Shown one piece after another: positions 1 to 17,275 of a stretch of 64,000 nucleotides of DNA; position 1 is the stretch's first letter, and each line of letters opens with the position of its first letter. The notes beneath the pieces are model-generated. The model was not told the DNA's origin. It saw only the letters and a list, made by a program, of their open reading frames with translations, and did not search any database. This DNA is from Strigops habroptila (Eukaryota; Chordata; Aves; Psittaciformes; Psittacidae), in NCBI RefSeq assembly GCF_004027225.2, contig NC_044297.2, forward strand, positions 3,244,047-3,308,046, in the 5' to 3' direction. The position numbers and the translations under genes were made by a program.

Positions 1-48
1 GTGTGGTGGTCACTGGGTACACGGGTGGGTGTTTGCTCTTCTCTTTGA

Positions 49-6451
<6,403 letters not shown>

Positions 6452-6910
6452 CCCAAGCAGGCAGCACAGTGCTGACAACAACCACACCGTGGGGCTCCAG
6501 CAAGTGGGTTTTATTCGTGCATCACTCAGAGCAAACAAGCTGAAGCCAACACAGCTCTGGGGTGGGGGCAGGCGTTGTGTATATTTGTTACCTGCAAGAG
6601 GTTCGTGCTCTGCCCCTGGGCTGGAGGCTCAGTGAGTTCTAGTAGGTATCGTGCTGTTTGTGGGCATCTCTTGGAGTCTTCAGTAACTTCACAGTGTAGC
6701 TAAAGAAGCAAGTATCATGTCCAGGTAACGGCTCCTGTGCTGTGCCCAGGTTGGAGCAGTCCTTTGTGCAGTGAGAGCAGTGAACACCAGCTCCTGGCCA
6801 CAAGACTACTGCATGTAGGGCTGAAATCTGGGCTTCTGGCCAACCTGTATATTTTTCCCCTCCCACAAACTGGAAACTAGTTTAAAAATAAAAGGATTTT
6901 TTTTTTTCCT
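6452..6910 (+). other. ASH2L: ASH2L 3' UTR with poly(A) signal
   Basis: This is the sequence after the ASH2L stop codon. A canonical AATAAA at 6887-6892 is followed by a T-rich stretch, so cleavage is likely near 6905-6910. Further AATAAA copies near 7050 and 7090 could serve as weaker distal sites. No other coding potential is seen here. The exact cleavage point is inferred. Confidence 0.75.
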
Positions 6911-7560
6911 TCTGTCTTGTTAAAAATGAGATTTCAACTCAAAGCAGCCGCATTCTGGAGATCTCTCAAGCTGAAGGTCTCCTCCTCCTCCCTGCATTGC
7001 CAAGTTACAAGGCCTCCTGCCAGTGATCATCATTACAGAGCTTTAACTGAATAAATAATTTGACACTTGGTGTGTGTCTGTACAGGAACAATAAATTAGA
7101 GCTGCTTCACTCAGGGAGAAGGGAATAGAACTCGGAGAGGGCTGGGGTTTTGGGGAAGGAGGGGAGGATAAGTTGAGGGTTGGAAGCAAGTCCATGTGCT
7201 GGTCCTTCTACCTTCCCACTCAGGTGACTGGGACCTCCCTAATAACTAAGTAACCAAGGCCTTTAATAGTAAATACCCCTCATTAGGGCTTTATTTGTTT
7301 ATTAATATTCATTAATTAGGTTGATGGGGCCAGTGGAGCAAATGCAGAACTTAAAAGTTAGCAAAAGTTTACGCTCAGGCCCCTCCGAACTCATTAGTTT
7401 CAATAAATAAAGCTTTTATTCATTTCTTTACTGCAACTACCTATTAATTAGTAGTGTCTACTATTAAAGGCCTCGGTTAATGAGCACAGGCTCTGATTAC
7501 ATGGTCTGGCCACTACAAGCTTCCCTCCTTCCCCCCCGGCCGAAGCCTGAGGCCACATGG
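6911..7560. other. Convergent ASH2L/STAR intergenic gap
   Basis: This is the gap between the two gene 3' ends. It is AT-rich from about 7250 to 7480 and holds a long inverted repeat described separately. AATAAA-like signals occur on both strands: near 7050, 7090 and 7405 on plus, and as TTTATT near 7290 and 7415 for STAR on minus. The two genes' 3' UTRs may therefore approach or overlap. No coding sequence is seen. Confidence 0.6.
7251..7479. repeat. Foldback element: 229-bp inverted repeat with 21-bp arms
   Basis: The arm at 7251-7271 and the arm at 7459-7479 are reverse complements at 20 of 21 positions (core AGGCCTTTAATAGTA against TACTATTAAAGGCCT). The interior shows weaker complementarity (GCTTTATTTGTTTATT against AATAAATAAAGC). 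It looks like a small non-autonomous foldback or MITE-like insertion, but I do not recognise the terminal sequence as a named family and see no clear target-site duplication. It lies just beyond the STAR stop codon, so it may fall within the STAR 3' UTR. Confidence 0.6.
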
Positions 7561-10500
7561 TCAGCACCGCGCAGCCACCGTCCGCGCCAGGCGCTGCCGG
7601 AGGTGGTTGGCGAAGTCGACCTGGGTCTGAGCCAGGACCTGGTTGATGATGGTCTTGGGCAGCCAACCCTGGAGAGGAGCAAACAAGAAGCCCGTGAGTG
7701 GAACCTGCCCCAAACCCCAGCTCCTGCTGCTGCTCCGAAGCAAAACTCACCTTGAGGTCGATGCTGAGGAGCCAAGTGAGCTTGGTTTGTGAGGGCTGGC
7801 CGGCCAGCGGGCGCAGCAGCATGCACGTGGGGCCATTCTCTGCTCTGCAATGGACAAGGGTGCACCTTAGGGACCAACTTGCAGCCTCAAAGGTTACAGC
7901 TATGCCACCGCATGGTGTGAATAAGACTGTGTGCAGGGGAGAGGGGAGGTACAGCCCAAATTGCTGCTGGGGGCTTCTGTCACCCCGAGCAGGGGCAGCC
8001 CTTGGGGACCCCCCTCAGCCTCACTGATGCTCCCAGTGCACAGGGACACACATCTAGTGTCCCCCTTGGTGTCCTTCTGCCTGGTGTCCTTGCAGTGGCA
8101 GAAAGCATCCCTGGGGAGATGTGGGTGCCAGGAGGATGTGGGTGCCAGGAGGATGATGCCAGCCTCTTTTCAGTGGTCCCAGCACCAGGATGAGGGGCAG
8201 TGGCCATAAAACTAAACCACAAATGGTTTCAACCTCAACATGGTGAATGTCTCTAGAGAGACATTCCAATTCCAAATTCCTGTGTAACGTGCTCTGGGTT
8301 GGACTGGATGATCTCCCGAGGTCCCTTCCCACCGGAATGATGCTGTGAATTGGGATGTCCTCAGCAGCTCCCACTATCAAGACAAACCCAATTGCTCCGA
8401 GCCCCTACTAAAAGCTCACGTGTGGCTCTGACTTTCCTTACACACCTTTGTAAGTGACCATAAACCGGAGTTACCTTACGAAGCCCTCCTGCTCCGGCAC
8501 GGCTCCGTACTGCGTGGCCATTCCAGCCAGGACACAAGTGGAGCCGCGTCTCTTGGAGCACCGCACGCTCACAAAGTCCCGGGGTCCAACGATGTTCCCG
8601 GGGGGAGCAGCCGCCTTCTCGTGGGTGATCACCGTGTCCTTGCCGATCTTCTGCAGGATCTGGGAAGTTCAGGATTCAAGGGTTAACTCTGCAGTGCTCG
8701 AAGCACTGCAAAGGGAAGGGGTTTCTCTTAATGCTTCTCTTATTCCAATAGCAAAGAGCTGTTTGGGGCAGCAAAGTGCTGCTCCCTGCGCCTCGGGGCT
8801 CTCTGCTGCTGTTTCTCCTCTACCACCAGCCCTGTCCTGCTTCCCTGCAGTGAAGCCCAAGTGCATTTCATGCAGAGTAAGTAGCAGACAGGCTGATACA
8901 GGCTCACTTCTGCTGCAGCGATGTGATTGCAGCAGGACAAGCTCCATGCCCACAAGTAGGAAGTGGACAGGATGAATTCCGCCCTCCCCATTCCCAAAGA
9001 AAGGCTGGAGAAATCCTTTGCGATGGGCAAAGGGACACTTTGGCCTTTCCAACACCACTCAGAGCAGCACATTGTGTGTGAATCCCTGCCTCGGGCAACA
9101 TTCCCACCTTGACTTCTTTGACGTTGGGGTTCCAGTCTCCCATCTGCTCCATGTTGTCCACCAGCTCACTGTACACCGCATCCAGGGGCTGATCCACCAC
9201 CACCTCCAGCCGGAACACCTTCCCCACGTCCGGGAGCACCTTGCTCAGCACTTTGTCTCCATTCTCCTGGAGAAGGGAAGGCGGGATTCCCATCACACAC
9301 ATCGACAGCAGGAGCGGGTCAGCCCGCAGCAGGGCACGGCACCTACCACCTCCGTCTCCATCTTCCAGCCATCCTGGTCCCCGAGGATGCTCAGGGATTT
9401 CTGGAGCGCTTCTTCACCTTGTTTGATGTAAGACATTTCCATCTCGCTGAAGGGCTTCTCCTCCAACCTTGAGCCTGCACCGAGACAGACAACAGCAGTG
9501 TAAGAGCACTCACATACTAACACCACTAGATAAGCTTCATCTACATCAAATCCGCTGCTCCAGACCTGGAGATGTCAGCTCAATCCCTGCACTTCACAAG
9601 CACAGGCTGTCCACGAGCAGGTTTTCCCCAACAGCTCCCTGGAGCCCTAATGGTGACAGTCACCACCTGCCAGGAAAGGGGGATGGGATAGGAAAGAAGG
9701 GGGATAGGAAAGAAGGGGGATAGGAAAGAAGGGGGATAGGAAAGAAGGGGGATAGGAAAGAAGGGGGATAGGAAAGAAGGGGGATAGGAAAGAAGGGGGA
9801 TAGGAAAGAAGGGGGATAGGAAAGAAGGGGGATAGGAAAGAAGGGGGATAGGAAAGAAGGGGGATACGAAAGAAGGGGGATACGAAAGAAGGGGGATACG
9901 AAAGAAGGGGGATACGAAAGAAGGGGGATACGAAAGAAGGGGGATACGAAAGAAAGGGGGCTGGAAAGGGACAGACCCCGCTGCAGGTCACTTACTGAGC
10001 AAGGAGCTCCTCCTGCGAACGTGGCTGATCCAGGGGCCGGGGCCGGGGCTGCGGCAGATGAGCTTGCTCAGCTCCTGGCCGATGGTGACAGCAGCTTGTC
10101 TTCTGAGACCTGGGAGCAGAGCAGTGTCACCCACAGCACCGGGGGGCGCTCACTGCGGGGCTTTCCCCCCAGTTCAAACACAGGACATTGAACTCTGATT
10201 CTGCCTTGGCCCCACAGGCACAGGGAGAGGCTCTGGGACAGGAGGTGTCCTGAGCAAACCCAGGCTCTGCTCCATGGGGAGCAGATTCCAGCATGAAAAC
10301 ATTGAGGGGGAATCCCACGGGTACCCAGGGATGGTGTAAAAACGGTTTAAAAGAACACAAAATCCTTGCACCCAGTTGCCCGTCGCTACCCTCCACATTC
10401 AGCATCATCATCAGCATCCCCCTTGGACCCCAGAACAGCAAAAAGACGTGTTAGAGACAGTAAAACACAAACCCAGGGTGGGATGGGGAGACCATCCCCG

Positions 10501-10604
10501 TGGCCTCCAGCCTCCCCCTGCCCTCCATTGGGACCCTCACCCGTCATGTTGCGCAAGTGCTGGTAGGAGATGGCAGCGCAGAGCTTGAACGTCGCCGGCA
10601 GCAT
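7561..10604 (-). CDS. STAR: STAR, steroidogenic acute regulatory protein
   Basis: STAR drives transfer of cholesterol from the outer to the inner mitochondrial membrane, the rate-limiting step of acute steroid synthesis. Seven coding exons in minus order: 10604-10541, 10109-9996, 9474-9350, 9266-9108, 8659-8475, 7844-7751 and 7668-7561. They sum to 849 nt, giving 282 aa (human 285, from memory). The start [19 protein letters not shown] matches the family's mitochondrial presequence. The START domain covers about residue 65 to the end, with [22 protein letters not shown] and [10 protein letters not shown] visible. Both known PKA-type contexts are present, VRRRSS and KRRGSTC. The C-terminus is [20 protein letters not shown]…RC. 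The gene is intact with ordinary GT-AG introns. Intron 2 contains a minisatellite. It converges with ASH2L and follows LSM1 on the same strand. Confidence 0.97.
8121..8154. repeat. Short tandem repeat, 2 x 17 bp
   Basis: Two perfect direct copies of GTGGGTGCCAGGAGGAT lie in the STAR intron between exons 8475-8659 and 7751-7844. This is probably minor replication slippage. Confidence 0.8.
8285..8345 (+). repeat. CR1 LINE 3' fragment, diverged
   Basis: The pattern GCTCTGGGTTGGACTGGATG, then ATCTCCCGAGGTCCCTTCC, is the 3' end of a CR1 subfamily different from the younger copies in this window. It lies antisense in a STAR intron. Confidence 0.7.
9685..9960. repeat. Polypurine minisatellite, 17 x 16 bp, STAR intron 2
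   Basis: The unit GGGGGATAGGAAAGAA is repeated about 11 times. It switches once to a variant carrying TACG in place of TAGG for about 6 further copies. The plus strand is nearly all purine, so the STAR sense strand is nearly all pyrimidine. Copies are otherwise near identical, suggesting recent expansion. Its lack of stop codons creates a spurious open frame on the minus strand. Confidence 0.95.
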
Positions 10605-10698
10605 CTCCCCGTGCGGATGGAGCCGTTGCCTGTGTCGGGGTCTCTTGTCTCCCTCTCGGTGGTAGGAGCTGCTCTGTCCCAGCCCTGCGGGTGCTCGG

Positions 10699-10785
10699 CC
10701 TTAAGTACGGCCGCTGAAGGATGTTGGCTTGTCAGCAGGGAGATAAGAGCCATCACTTACGGCAGGACCCGCGGGGCCAAGGCCA
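10699..10785 (-). promoter_or_regulatory. STAR: STAR proximal promoter with TATA-like, GATA and SF-1 sites
   Basis: Reading toward STAR, the minus strand shows CTCTTATCTC (GATA site; plus-strand GAGATAAGAG at 10740-10749), then a CATCCTTCAG stretch, then the TATA-like ACTTAAGG (10699-10706). This order resembles the mammalian proximal STAR promoter, where GATA4, C/EBP/CREB and SF-1 act close to the start. CCAAGGCCA at 10777-10785 on the plus strand fits the SF-1 consensus YCAAGGYCA. The TATA-like box is about 95 bp upstream of the ATG. Binding is inferred from motif and order only. Confidence 0.6.
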
Positions 10786-11000
10786 GAGCCGGCTCCTTGC
10801 GCATCTGCCTCGCTGCACATGGGTGGATGCGTGTTCATGCGTGTGATGGCACAACGGAGCCCATCCGGATCCTGGGGTCCGGCTCCTGCAGCAAGGAGAG
10901 GGCAGAGGGAGGCACAGGGTGATGCCTGTGCCGGGGGGGACATCCTGCTGCACGTGGGCCTGTGGTCCGTGCGTGGCTGCGCTGCATGGATCATCAGCCG

Positions 11001-11092
11001 TGGATAACAATGGATAACAATTGATCCTGACAGGTAACAACGGCTAAGAACAGATAACAATGGATAATATGATAACAACGGATAATGATGGA
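11001..11092. repeat. Degenerate GGATAACAA repeat: six GATAA motifs in 92 bp
   Basis: An irregular array of roughly 10-bp units (GGATAACAAT and variants) lies about 400-490 bp upstream of the STAR start codon. Six copies of GATAA occur on the plus strand. It may be a decayed simple repeat or a cluster of GATA-factor sites. Confidence 0.7.
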
Positions 11093-11948
11093 CAATATCA
11101 TCTCACAGCGCAGCCAGGCCGGAATAACCAGAGCCATCCTCAGCTAACAACAGACCAGGATTCCCTGTCCCCTCCTTGGGGAGCAGACCCCACTGCTGTG
11201 GCAGCACGTTAGACCCCCAACACATAGCCCCAAACCCAACAGAACAGGACATCCAGCACCACTGGGATCAGTGGTACCCGGGATGCAGGAACACTGGGAT
11301 GCTTCATGCACATTGCATGGACACGAGTGTGCTGGAGGACACGCAGCTCTCCCCTGCACCCCACACAGCCCCACACCAACACAGCCCCTTTGTCAGCCCA
11401 TATACAGCTGAACATGAGGCAGGTTATGGGGCTGGGAGCGAGGGGCAGCTCTGAACCTCCCCCTGAGGCTGGTTTATCTGCCCCGGGGCTGGGAGCGGTG
11501 GGCAATGGCAGAGCAGTGATAAGAGTCAAGGATGAAACGCCATTCCCGGGATGAGTTATGGCCCCGCTCCCATCACCAGCTGCTTCCCTTGACGTCAACC
11601 CCGGCTCCCTCCTGCGGGACCCGACCTTCCTCCTGCTATTGCACAACCTGGCCAAGGGGAGGTCACCCATCGGCTGCACCAGCAGCGCCGGAGCCCCATG
11701 GCCTCCCCCTGCTCCCCTCTGTTCCCTAAGGGATGGTTTGGGTCCTACCTGCCATCCGGGAATGATCCCACTGCTTCCATTGACAGCTCCTTTCCATTGT
11801 TCTCCATCAGGACCTTGTGTTCCCATCACAACTCCATGGAAGTGCTGGTGGGATCAAGGGGAAGCCACATGAGCTGCACCATCCCCTTCCCGAGTGTTTA
11901 TAGGGACATCCCACAGTGCTGCAGCCCCACATAGGGGTGATTCTGGGG

Positions 11949-12026
11949 TTCCAAATATACCCCAATGGGGCTGTGGAGAGCAGGGAGTTCCAAATACACC
12001 CCAATGGGGCTGTGGAGAGCAGGGGG
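11949..12026. repeat. Tandem duplication, 2 x 39 bp
   Basis: Two adjacent copies of a 39-bp unit (starting TTCCAAATA, containing CCCCAATGGGGCTGTGGAGA) differ at only a couple of positions. They lie in the STAR upstream region and have no recognised function. Confidence 0.85.
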
Positions 12027-13042
12027 ACCCCCAACATGGTGCGTGGCCCCACAGCCCCAATGCCCGGAGGAAGCTGTGCCCAAAGCCACCCAGAACCCCC
12101 ATAGCAAGGACTGGGTTAACTGGGACACCCCCAGGACACTCACCAGCTCCTGATGGGAGCTCAGCACCTCCTCACACACCCCTCAGGGGTCCCACGCTGC
12201 TGTTGTGCACCCAATGGGCCTGCAAGGGAAGGGACAACAGCGCAACACACATTGGGGTGCCAGGGAGCAGCAGCACCCAGGGTACCACAGGCATCAGGGA
12301 TGGGATGCGGGTCCCAGCACCTACCTCAGGCTCTGGGATGGCGCCTGTGCAGGATGGTCCAGCCGATGGAGCCCATCCAGCATCACCCACCTGCATCGGG
12401 CAGGATGAGGCCCCTGTGACAGCTTGGACCTGCCTGGACCCACCGCTGGTGACACAGGGAGCCACATCCTGTGTGGCAGCAAGGGGATACAGCACAGCCC
12501 CACTGCGGGATGGGTGCAGCGCCCTCCAACCCATGTCTGTGGGGCAGGAGGAGGGAGAAAATGCTCGAGGAGGTGAAACAGCCCCACAAAACACCCCCCA
12601 TATCCCCCCCGAAGCCACCACATGGCTCCATCTGCAGCTTTCAGCCTCAAAACACCCATCGGATGCTCCATCTCCAACCACTGCCACACACAGACACAGA
12701 ACTGGGGTGAATGGGATCCAAAGGTGCTGAGGGCAGAGAAGCACCAGGACCCGGAACCAAGGGGGTCCTGGGCACCCCCAGCGCTGCCCCTTGTGCATCC
12801 CTATACTGAGCACATCTCCCATTGCAGAGCGAATGGGGGGGCTCTGTGGGGTGACCCCATTCCTCCTGCAGGGCCGGGGGGGAGCAGGGATGTGTTTTAC
12901 CCCATCCAAGGCTGCCTTTGCAGAGCACAGATAAACCAGAGGTCACACAGCGATGAGATAAACGGGCTCAAACGCAGCTAAACCAGGTCCCTGCAGCATC
13001 AACAGGCTCCGCGCTGGGTTCCTCAGAGGAAAGAGCAACTCT

Positions 13043-13070
13043 GACGCTTCCAGGTTGGTTTGGAAGCGTC
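13043..13070. repeat. Hairpin: 10-bp perfect stem, 8-nt loop
   Basis: GACGCTTCCA (13043-13052) and TGGAAGCGTC (13061-13070) are exact reverse complements around GGTTGGTT. The hairpin sits in intergenic DNA. No gene, histone-type stem-loop context or RNA gene is recognised around it. Confidence 0.6.
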
Positions 13071-14659
13071 TTAAATGTCCCTTAACTGATGGAACAAGTA
13101 TTTCAGGTCCTTACGAGGAGGTTTGTGAACGTTCTTGTTGTGTTTTCTTCGTAGGATATGGAACCAAACACCTTTCATGTCCCGTCTGAGCCAGTTAACA
13201 GCACCCTCAGCTGGTTACCACCAGCCTTACCACCCACCTCAGCAATACCAAGGCAAGGACCCTCCATCCATCAACTATGGGCATCCCTCGCAGCGATGCT
13301 CAGAGGCTTCGTGGTCAGGCTCAGGGGCACGTTCCCTACACAATTCCCTCCCTGCCTCTCCAACAGGCTCCGTAGGCACCGGGACACAACGATCCTCTTG
13401 GATTTTAACCTGTTTGTTGTAGTGATATCGATGCATTAACGCTCGTCTCCTGCATCCCAACACATCTCCCTGGCTGAGCCCTGGGGTGGGGACCTCAAAG
13501 TAAAGGGGGATAAGGGAATATACACAATCCTTGGGTCTCCCAGTACAGGCCTTAGTGAAGGTGGCTCCAATCCTGCCCATGCTGCCATGGAGGGAAGCAG
13601 CAGCCAGGACCCAGCCCTCATCCTGCTCCGCTTCCCAGATTCCAGCATCTCTTGTAGCATCATACACTGACATTAACCTCATCCCGAGGCCAAAACCCCT
13701 TTATCCAGCTCGGACAAGGCTCCAGCCCATATGGGTTGTGCATCCCATGGGATAGGAGCAAGAAGCATCGGTGTTAATGCCAAACCTCTCTCTCCCGGCG
13801 AGGACACCGGCGCTGCAGCCTTCATCCTCCTCCTCCTCCCCATCATCCTCCTCCCGCAGCCCCAATGGATGGCAACCCCATCCCACCCTCACCCCAGGGA
13901 CAGGACCCTCCTCACCCCAAAATCAGCTGCATCCTCCTGGGAGATTTGGGTTCCCCACCAGCTCCAACCCCCCTTTTACTCTATCATTGCTGAAGCACAA
14001 ATGGCATTTCCTTGTTTTGCCTTTTCTCCCCCTGAACTCACCATGTCCCACCCAGGCAAAGCCCATGGGGAAGATGGGCTTCCCCACCACCACAAGGGAG
14101 CTGTGGGGCAGGGGGGAGCCCAGCCCTGGCTATGGGGCTTCACCCATTTACTCAGTGTGAGCTGGGCTCATCCTGCCAAAACCAAGGTGCTTGGGAAGAG
14201 GAAAACCCCCTCATGGGGACTCTCCAGCACAGGGAATGAGCTGATTGGGGCTGCACAGGGAGAACCCTCCACTCACCACCTAGATTTGCTCTTTCCTGCC
14301 CCAAACCAATCCCAATCCAACCATTCCTGCTGGCTCCAAACGGGATGGGGACAAGCTCAACACAAAGGACTCTCCTACCTGCTGCTGCCCCTCCAAAGCA
14401 CTGAGGGGAGGAGATGCTGCAGGTGCCCCAGGGGCAGCAGCTCTTCATTAGCAGTAATTAGGTAATTAGTGGGCTCAGCTGTGGGGGGAGCCACTGCCCT
14501 CCTTGGGGCACCCACATCCCACACCCTGCTCCAGAGGGAGGGATCTGGCCACATCCTGAAGCGAGAGCCCACCCCACGGCAGGGCTGAGGGTCCCGCAGC
14601 CCCACTGTGCAGCCACAGAGCTGGGATGAGGGTGGGGGGGGGAACACAAGCAGACCCAT

Positions 14660-14971
14660 TTCTGTGGAGATTGAGGATTTATTTACAGGTCAAGGGAAAA
14701 ACTCTCACCCAGAGTCATGTGAGGAGGAAAAAAAAATATAGCAAAACCAACCCCAAAAAAAGGACCCGAGTGATTTTCCTCCTGAACACAAACACTTGTG
14801 CTCCCCAGTGCACGGGGCAGGCGGCTGCATTCCCTTCTCCTCCTCCTTCTCTGCAAGGAGGGGAGCCAAAAGCATCATTTCCTTCTCTGTACAGTTCTCT
14901 GTGCCACAGCAAACCCAACATGGAAACACCAAGAGCGCTGCAGCTCCCGGGGCTCCCCTCGCTGTGAGGGG
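14660..14971 (-). other. LSM1: LSM1 3' UTR with poly(A) signal
   Basis: This is the sequence after the LSM1 stop codon on the minus strand. TTTATT at 14678-14683 is AATAAA on the coding strand, which puts cleavage near 14660. The UTR is therefore about 300 nt. It contains poly(A/T)-rich runs around 14730-14760. Confidence 0.7.
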
Positions 14972-17019
14972 TTAGTACTCATCCAGGGTGTCTGCCCGCG
15001 GGACGCAGAGGCCCCGCTCCTTCAGCGCCTGCACCTTCAGCTTCTCTGATTCCTGCTTTGCCTGCTGCTCCACGCGCTGCTCCTCCAGGATCTCCTCGAT
15101 GGAGACCTGCTGCAGAGGAGTGTCGCTCTCCTTCTCCAGGTCCTGCCAAAGAAACAGCCCGTTCAGCACCCCGGGATGGGCAGCTCTGCCCATGGGATGC
15201 TCCAGGCTCTCGGGGCTGGGCTGATGCTGCCCATGACAAGAGCATCTTGGGGAGAGCGGTGCCATGGACAGCACACTCCGTTGCTCTTCCCGAAGTTAAT
15301 GGGGCAGGATGGCTCCTCGGGTGAGCAGGAGCTGGCTCACAGGCAGCCCAGGGACCTGGTGCTGTAAGCGCTTGGGTTCACCCTGGATCATGGTCATAGG
15401 TTTGCAAGTGCAAGACACACAGTTTGTGCCCATCAGAAGGTGAAGGCGATGCAAACAGCAGTGCTGGAGTCACCCCGATGTGGGGGGACACAGCCAGGGA
15501 CCCCCAGCACAGTGTCCATGGGAGAGCTGAGCCCAAACACAGCAGCATCCTCATGGCGGTTCAGCCTGAACCAGCCTCAGGATGGGGCTCAAACATCAGC
15601 CCCCACAACAGGACAGTGACCACAGACAGACACCACACTCATGTCACCACAAACCCCCCCAGCTTGGCCCCAGGCTGCTGTGGGGAGCAGGCAGGGAGCA
15701 GAGCCCCTTACTTACTATTTCCCCCAGCAGAACAACGTTCTCTCCTCTCACAACAAAGATGCCTCGAGGGATGTCCCCATACTTCTTGCCCACGTGGATG
15801 CGCTCCACGGTTTGGTGCAACACCAGGTTTGCTGCAGAGGGAGAAGAACCCAGATTTCAACGTGTTTTGTAGCTGTAAAGAGCATCTTGCCCCAGGCAGC
15901 GGTGGTGGCAGGTCCCCTGAGTCCTATCATTGAAGGCACCAACCATCTCCCATGGATGCAGCACGGACCTCCATGCAGGCAGGACAGACCACAGGGCTTG
16001 AGCATTATGGGTCCATGGTCCAGACAAGGACCCACGTGTGTCCCAAGCTATTTGTGCCCAAAAAGGGATGCTGGAGCATCAGTGCTGGATGCAATTGGGA
16101 GGAGGGGAAAAGCACCAGGTCCAGGGGGATTAAACACAGGTGGGTGTTTAACCCACAGCACAAACACATCTAAACCTGCAATCACATCACTCCACTCACC
16201 ACTAAACTGATTTCTTTTAAAACTCATGTGGTTTTAAGCCAAGGAAAAGCACGTTCCTGCTCAGAACCAGCACATAGAGGAGTTATCACAGCCACCGCAC
16301 TAAGCGGGGACCCCGAAATGAGGAACTCCCCTTAAATCCAAGCTCCCTCTTTATTGTTAAGCCGCTGTTTGGGAAGGAAGCTGCTGCAGTGAGCGCGGGA
16401 GCATCACCCAGCTCATACAAACGGGCACCACGGGGGCTCTCCTCTTCCTCCTCCTCCTCTTCCTCCCTGCCAGCCCCAGCACACGGCTGGCACCGGAGCA
16501 CATCCTATGCCCCCCACATCCCCCCCGGGTGCGCACGTACCGAACTGGTCGATGCTGCGCAGGTACCCGATGAGCGTCCGCCCGTCCCGCAGCAGGACCA
16601 GGTGCTTCTCTGCGGGACACGAAGAGGAAACGGGGGGGGGGGGATATCAGACAAGGACCACGCGTGGGGATGAACACCCCCGACCCCCCAACACACAGCG
16701 CGGGGGACCCAGCGATGTCCAACAACGTGCCCCAGCACCGCGATGGGAGCGAGGAGCATCCCGCAGCAGCCCCACACCGGAGCGGGGCCCACGGGGGGCG
16801 GCTTCCCTATGGGAAGAGGAGGGTCCAGCAGCCCCACGACGAGGGGGACAGCACCCATAGAGAACGGGGGGTCCGCGGTGCAGCACCGACGGCAGCGGAG
16901 GGGACCCGGCGCCCCACGGAGGATGGTGCCGTCGGGGCCCGGGGTGGGGGAAGCCCGTGCGCGGTGCACTCACTGTCGATGTCCTGGATGAGGCTGGCCG
17001 TGCCGGGCATGTAGTTCAT
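14972..17019 (-). CDS. LSM1: LSM1, Sm-like protein of the mRNA decapping pathway
   Basis: LSM1 is a subunit of the cytoplasmic LSM1-7 ring. The ring binds oligoadenylated mRNA 3' ends with PAT1 and promotes decapping in P-bodies. Four coding exons in minus order: 17019-16974, 16609-16541, 15831-15716 and 15142-14972. They total 402 nt, giving 133 aa, equal to the human length as I remember it. The start MNYMPGTASLIQDIDKKHL and C-terminus ALKERGLCVPRADTLDEY are diagnostic. The Sm fold is visible as LVLLRDGRTLIGYLRSIDQF (Sm1) and GIFVVRGENVVLLGEI (Sm2), followed by the LSM1-specific helical tail. Exon junction phases are consistent. It is head-to-head with BAG4, with 256 bp between the start codons, so the two probably share a promoter. 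Confidence 0.98.
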
Positions 17020-17275
17020 GGTGCCGCCGCCCCCAGCGGAAGCGCCGCCATGCGCCGGTGCCGCCGCTGCCGCCCCGGAACCCGCCCCGCAGCCGGGAGG
17101 AGCCCGGTACGGCGCTGCCCCTTTAAGCCTCGCCAGCGGTGCACGCAGAGCTGCCCCTGATTGGTCAACACCACCGGGGACCCGGCCGCTGATTGGCTGT
17201 TAGGCGGGGCGGTGGCACGGCGGCCATGGACCCGGCCGCTGATTGGCTGTTAGGCGGGGCGGTGGCACGGCGGCC
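17020..17275. promoter_or_regulatory. Bidirectional LSM1/BAG4 CpG-rich promoter
   Basis: This 256-bp interval separates divergent start codons. It is very GC-rich with many CpG. It contains three inverted CCAAT boxes (ATTGG near 17160, 17192 and 17242) and two GGGGCGG GC boxes. Two of the CCAAT plus GC-box modules come from the perfect 50-bp duplication. NF-Y and SP1 binding is inferred from motif. Confidence 0.7.

Larger units (their letters stand above)
10786..14659. other. STAR-LSM1 intergenic region
   Basis: About 3.9 kb of GC-rich DNA upstream of STAR and downstream of LSM1. It contains the GATAA array (11001-11092), a 2 x 39-bp tandem repeat (11949-12026) and a 10-bp stem hairpin (13043-13070). 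Several open frames exceed 200 codons on both strands (for example 11894-12730 plus and 12172-12909 minus), but none shows a recognisable domain or splice structure. They are explained by low stop-codon density in CCC/GGG-rich DNA. I see no gene here. Confidence 0.6.

Noticed and set aside
9647-9991. Minus-strand open frame with repeated [15 protein letters not shown]-like residues
   Set aside because: It is produced entirely by the 16-bp minisatellite in STAR intron 2 and has no start context or splice structure of its own.
11894-12909. Overlapping open frames of 245-278 codons upstream of STAR
   Set aside because: They lie in GC-rich sequence on both strands at once, with no known domain, no splice sites and a tandem repeat inside.
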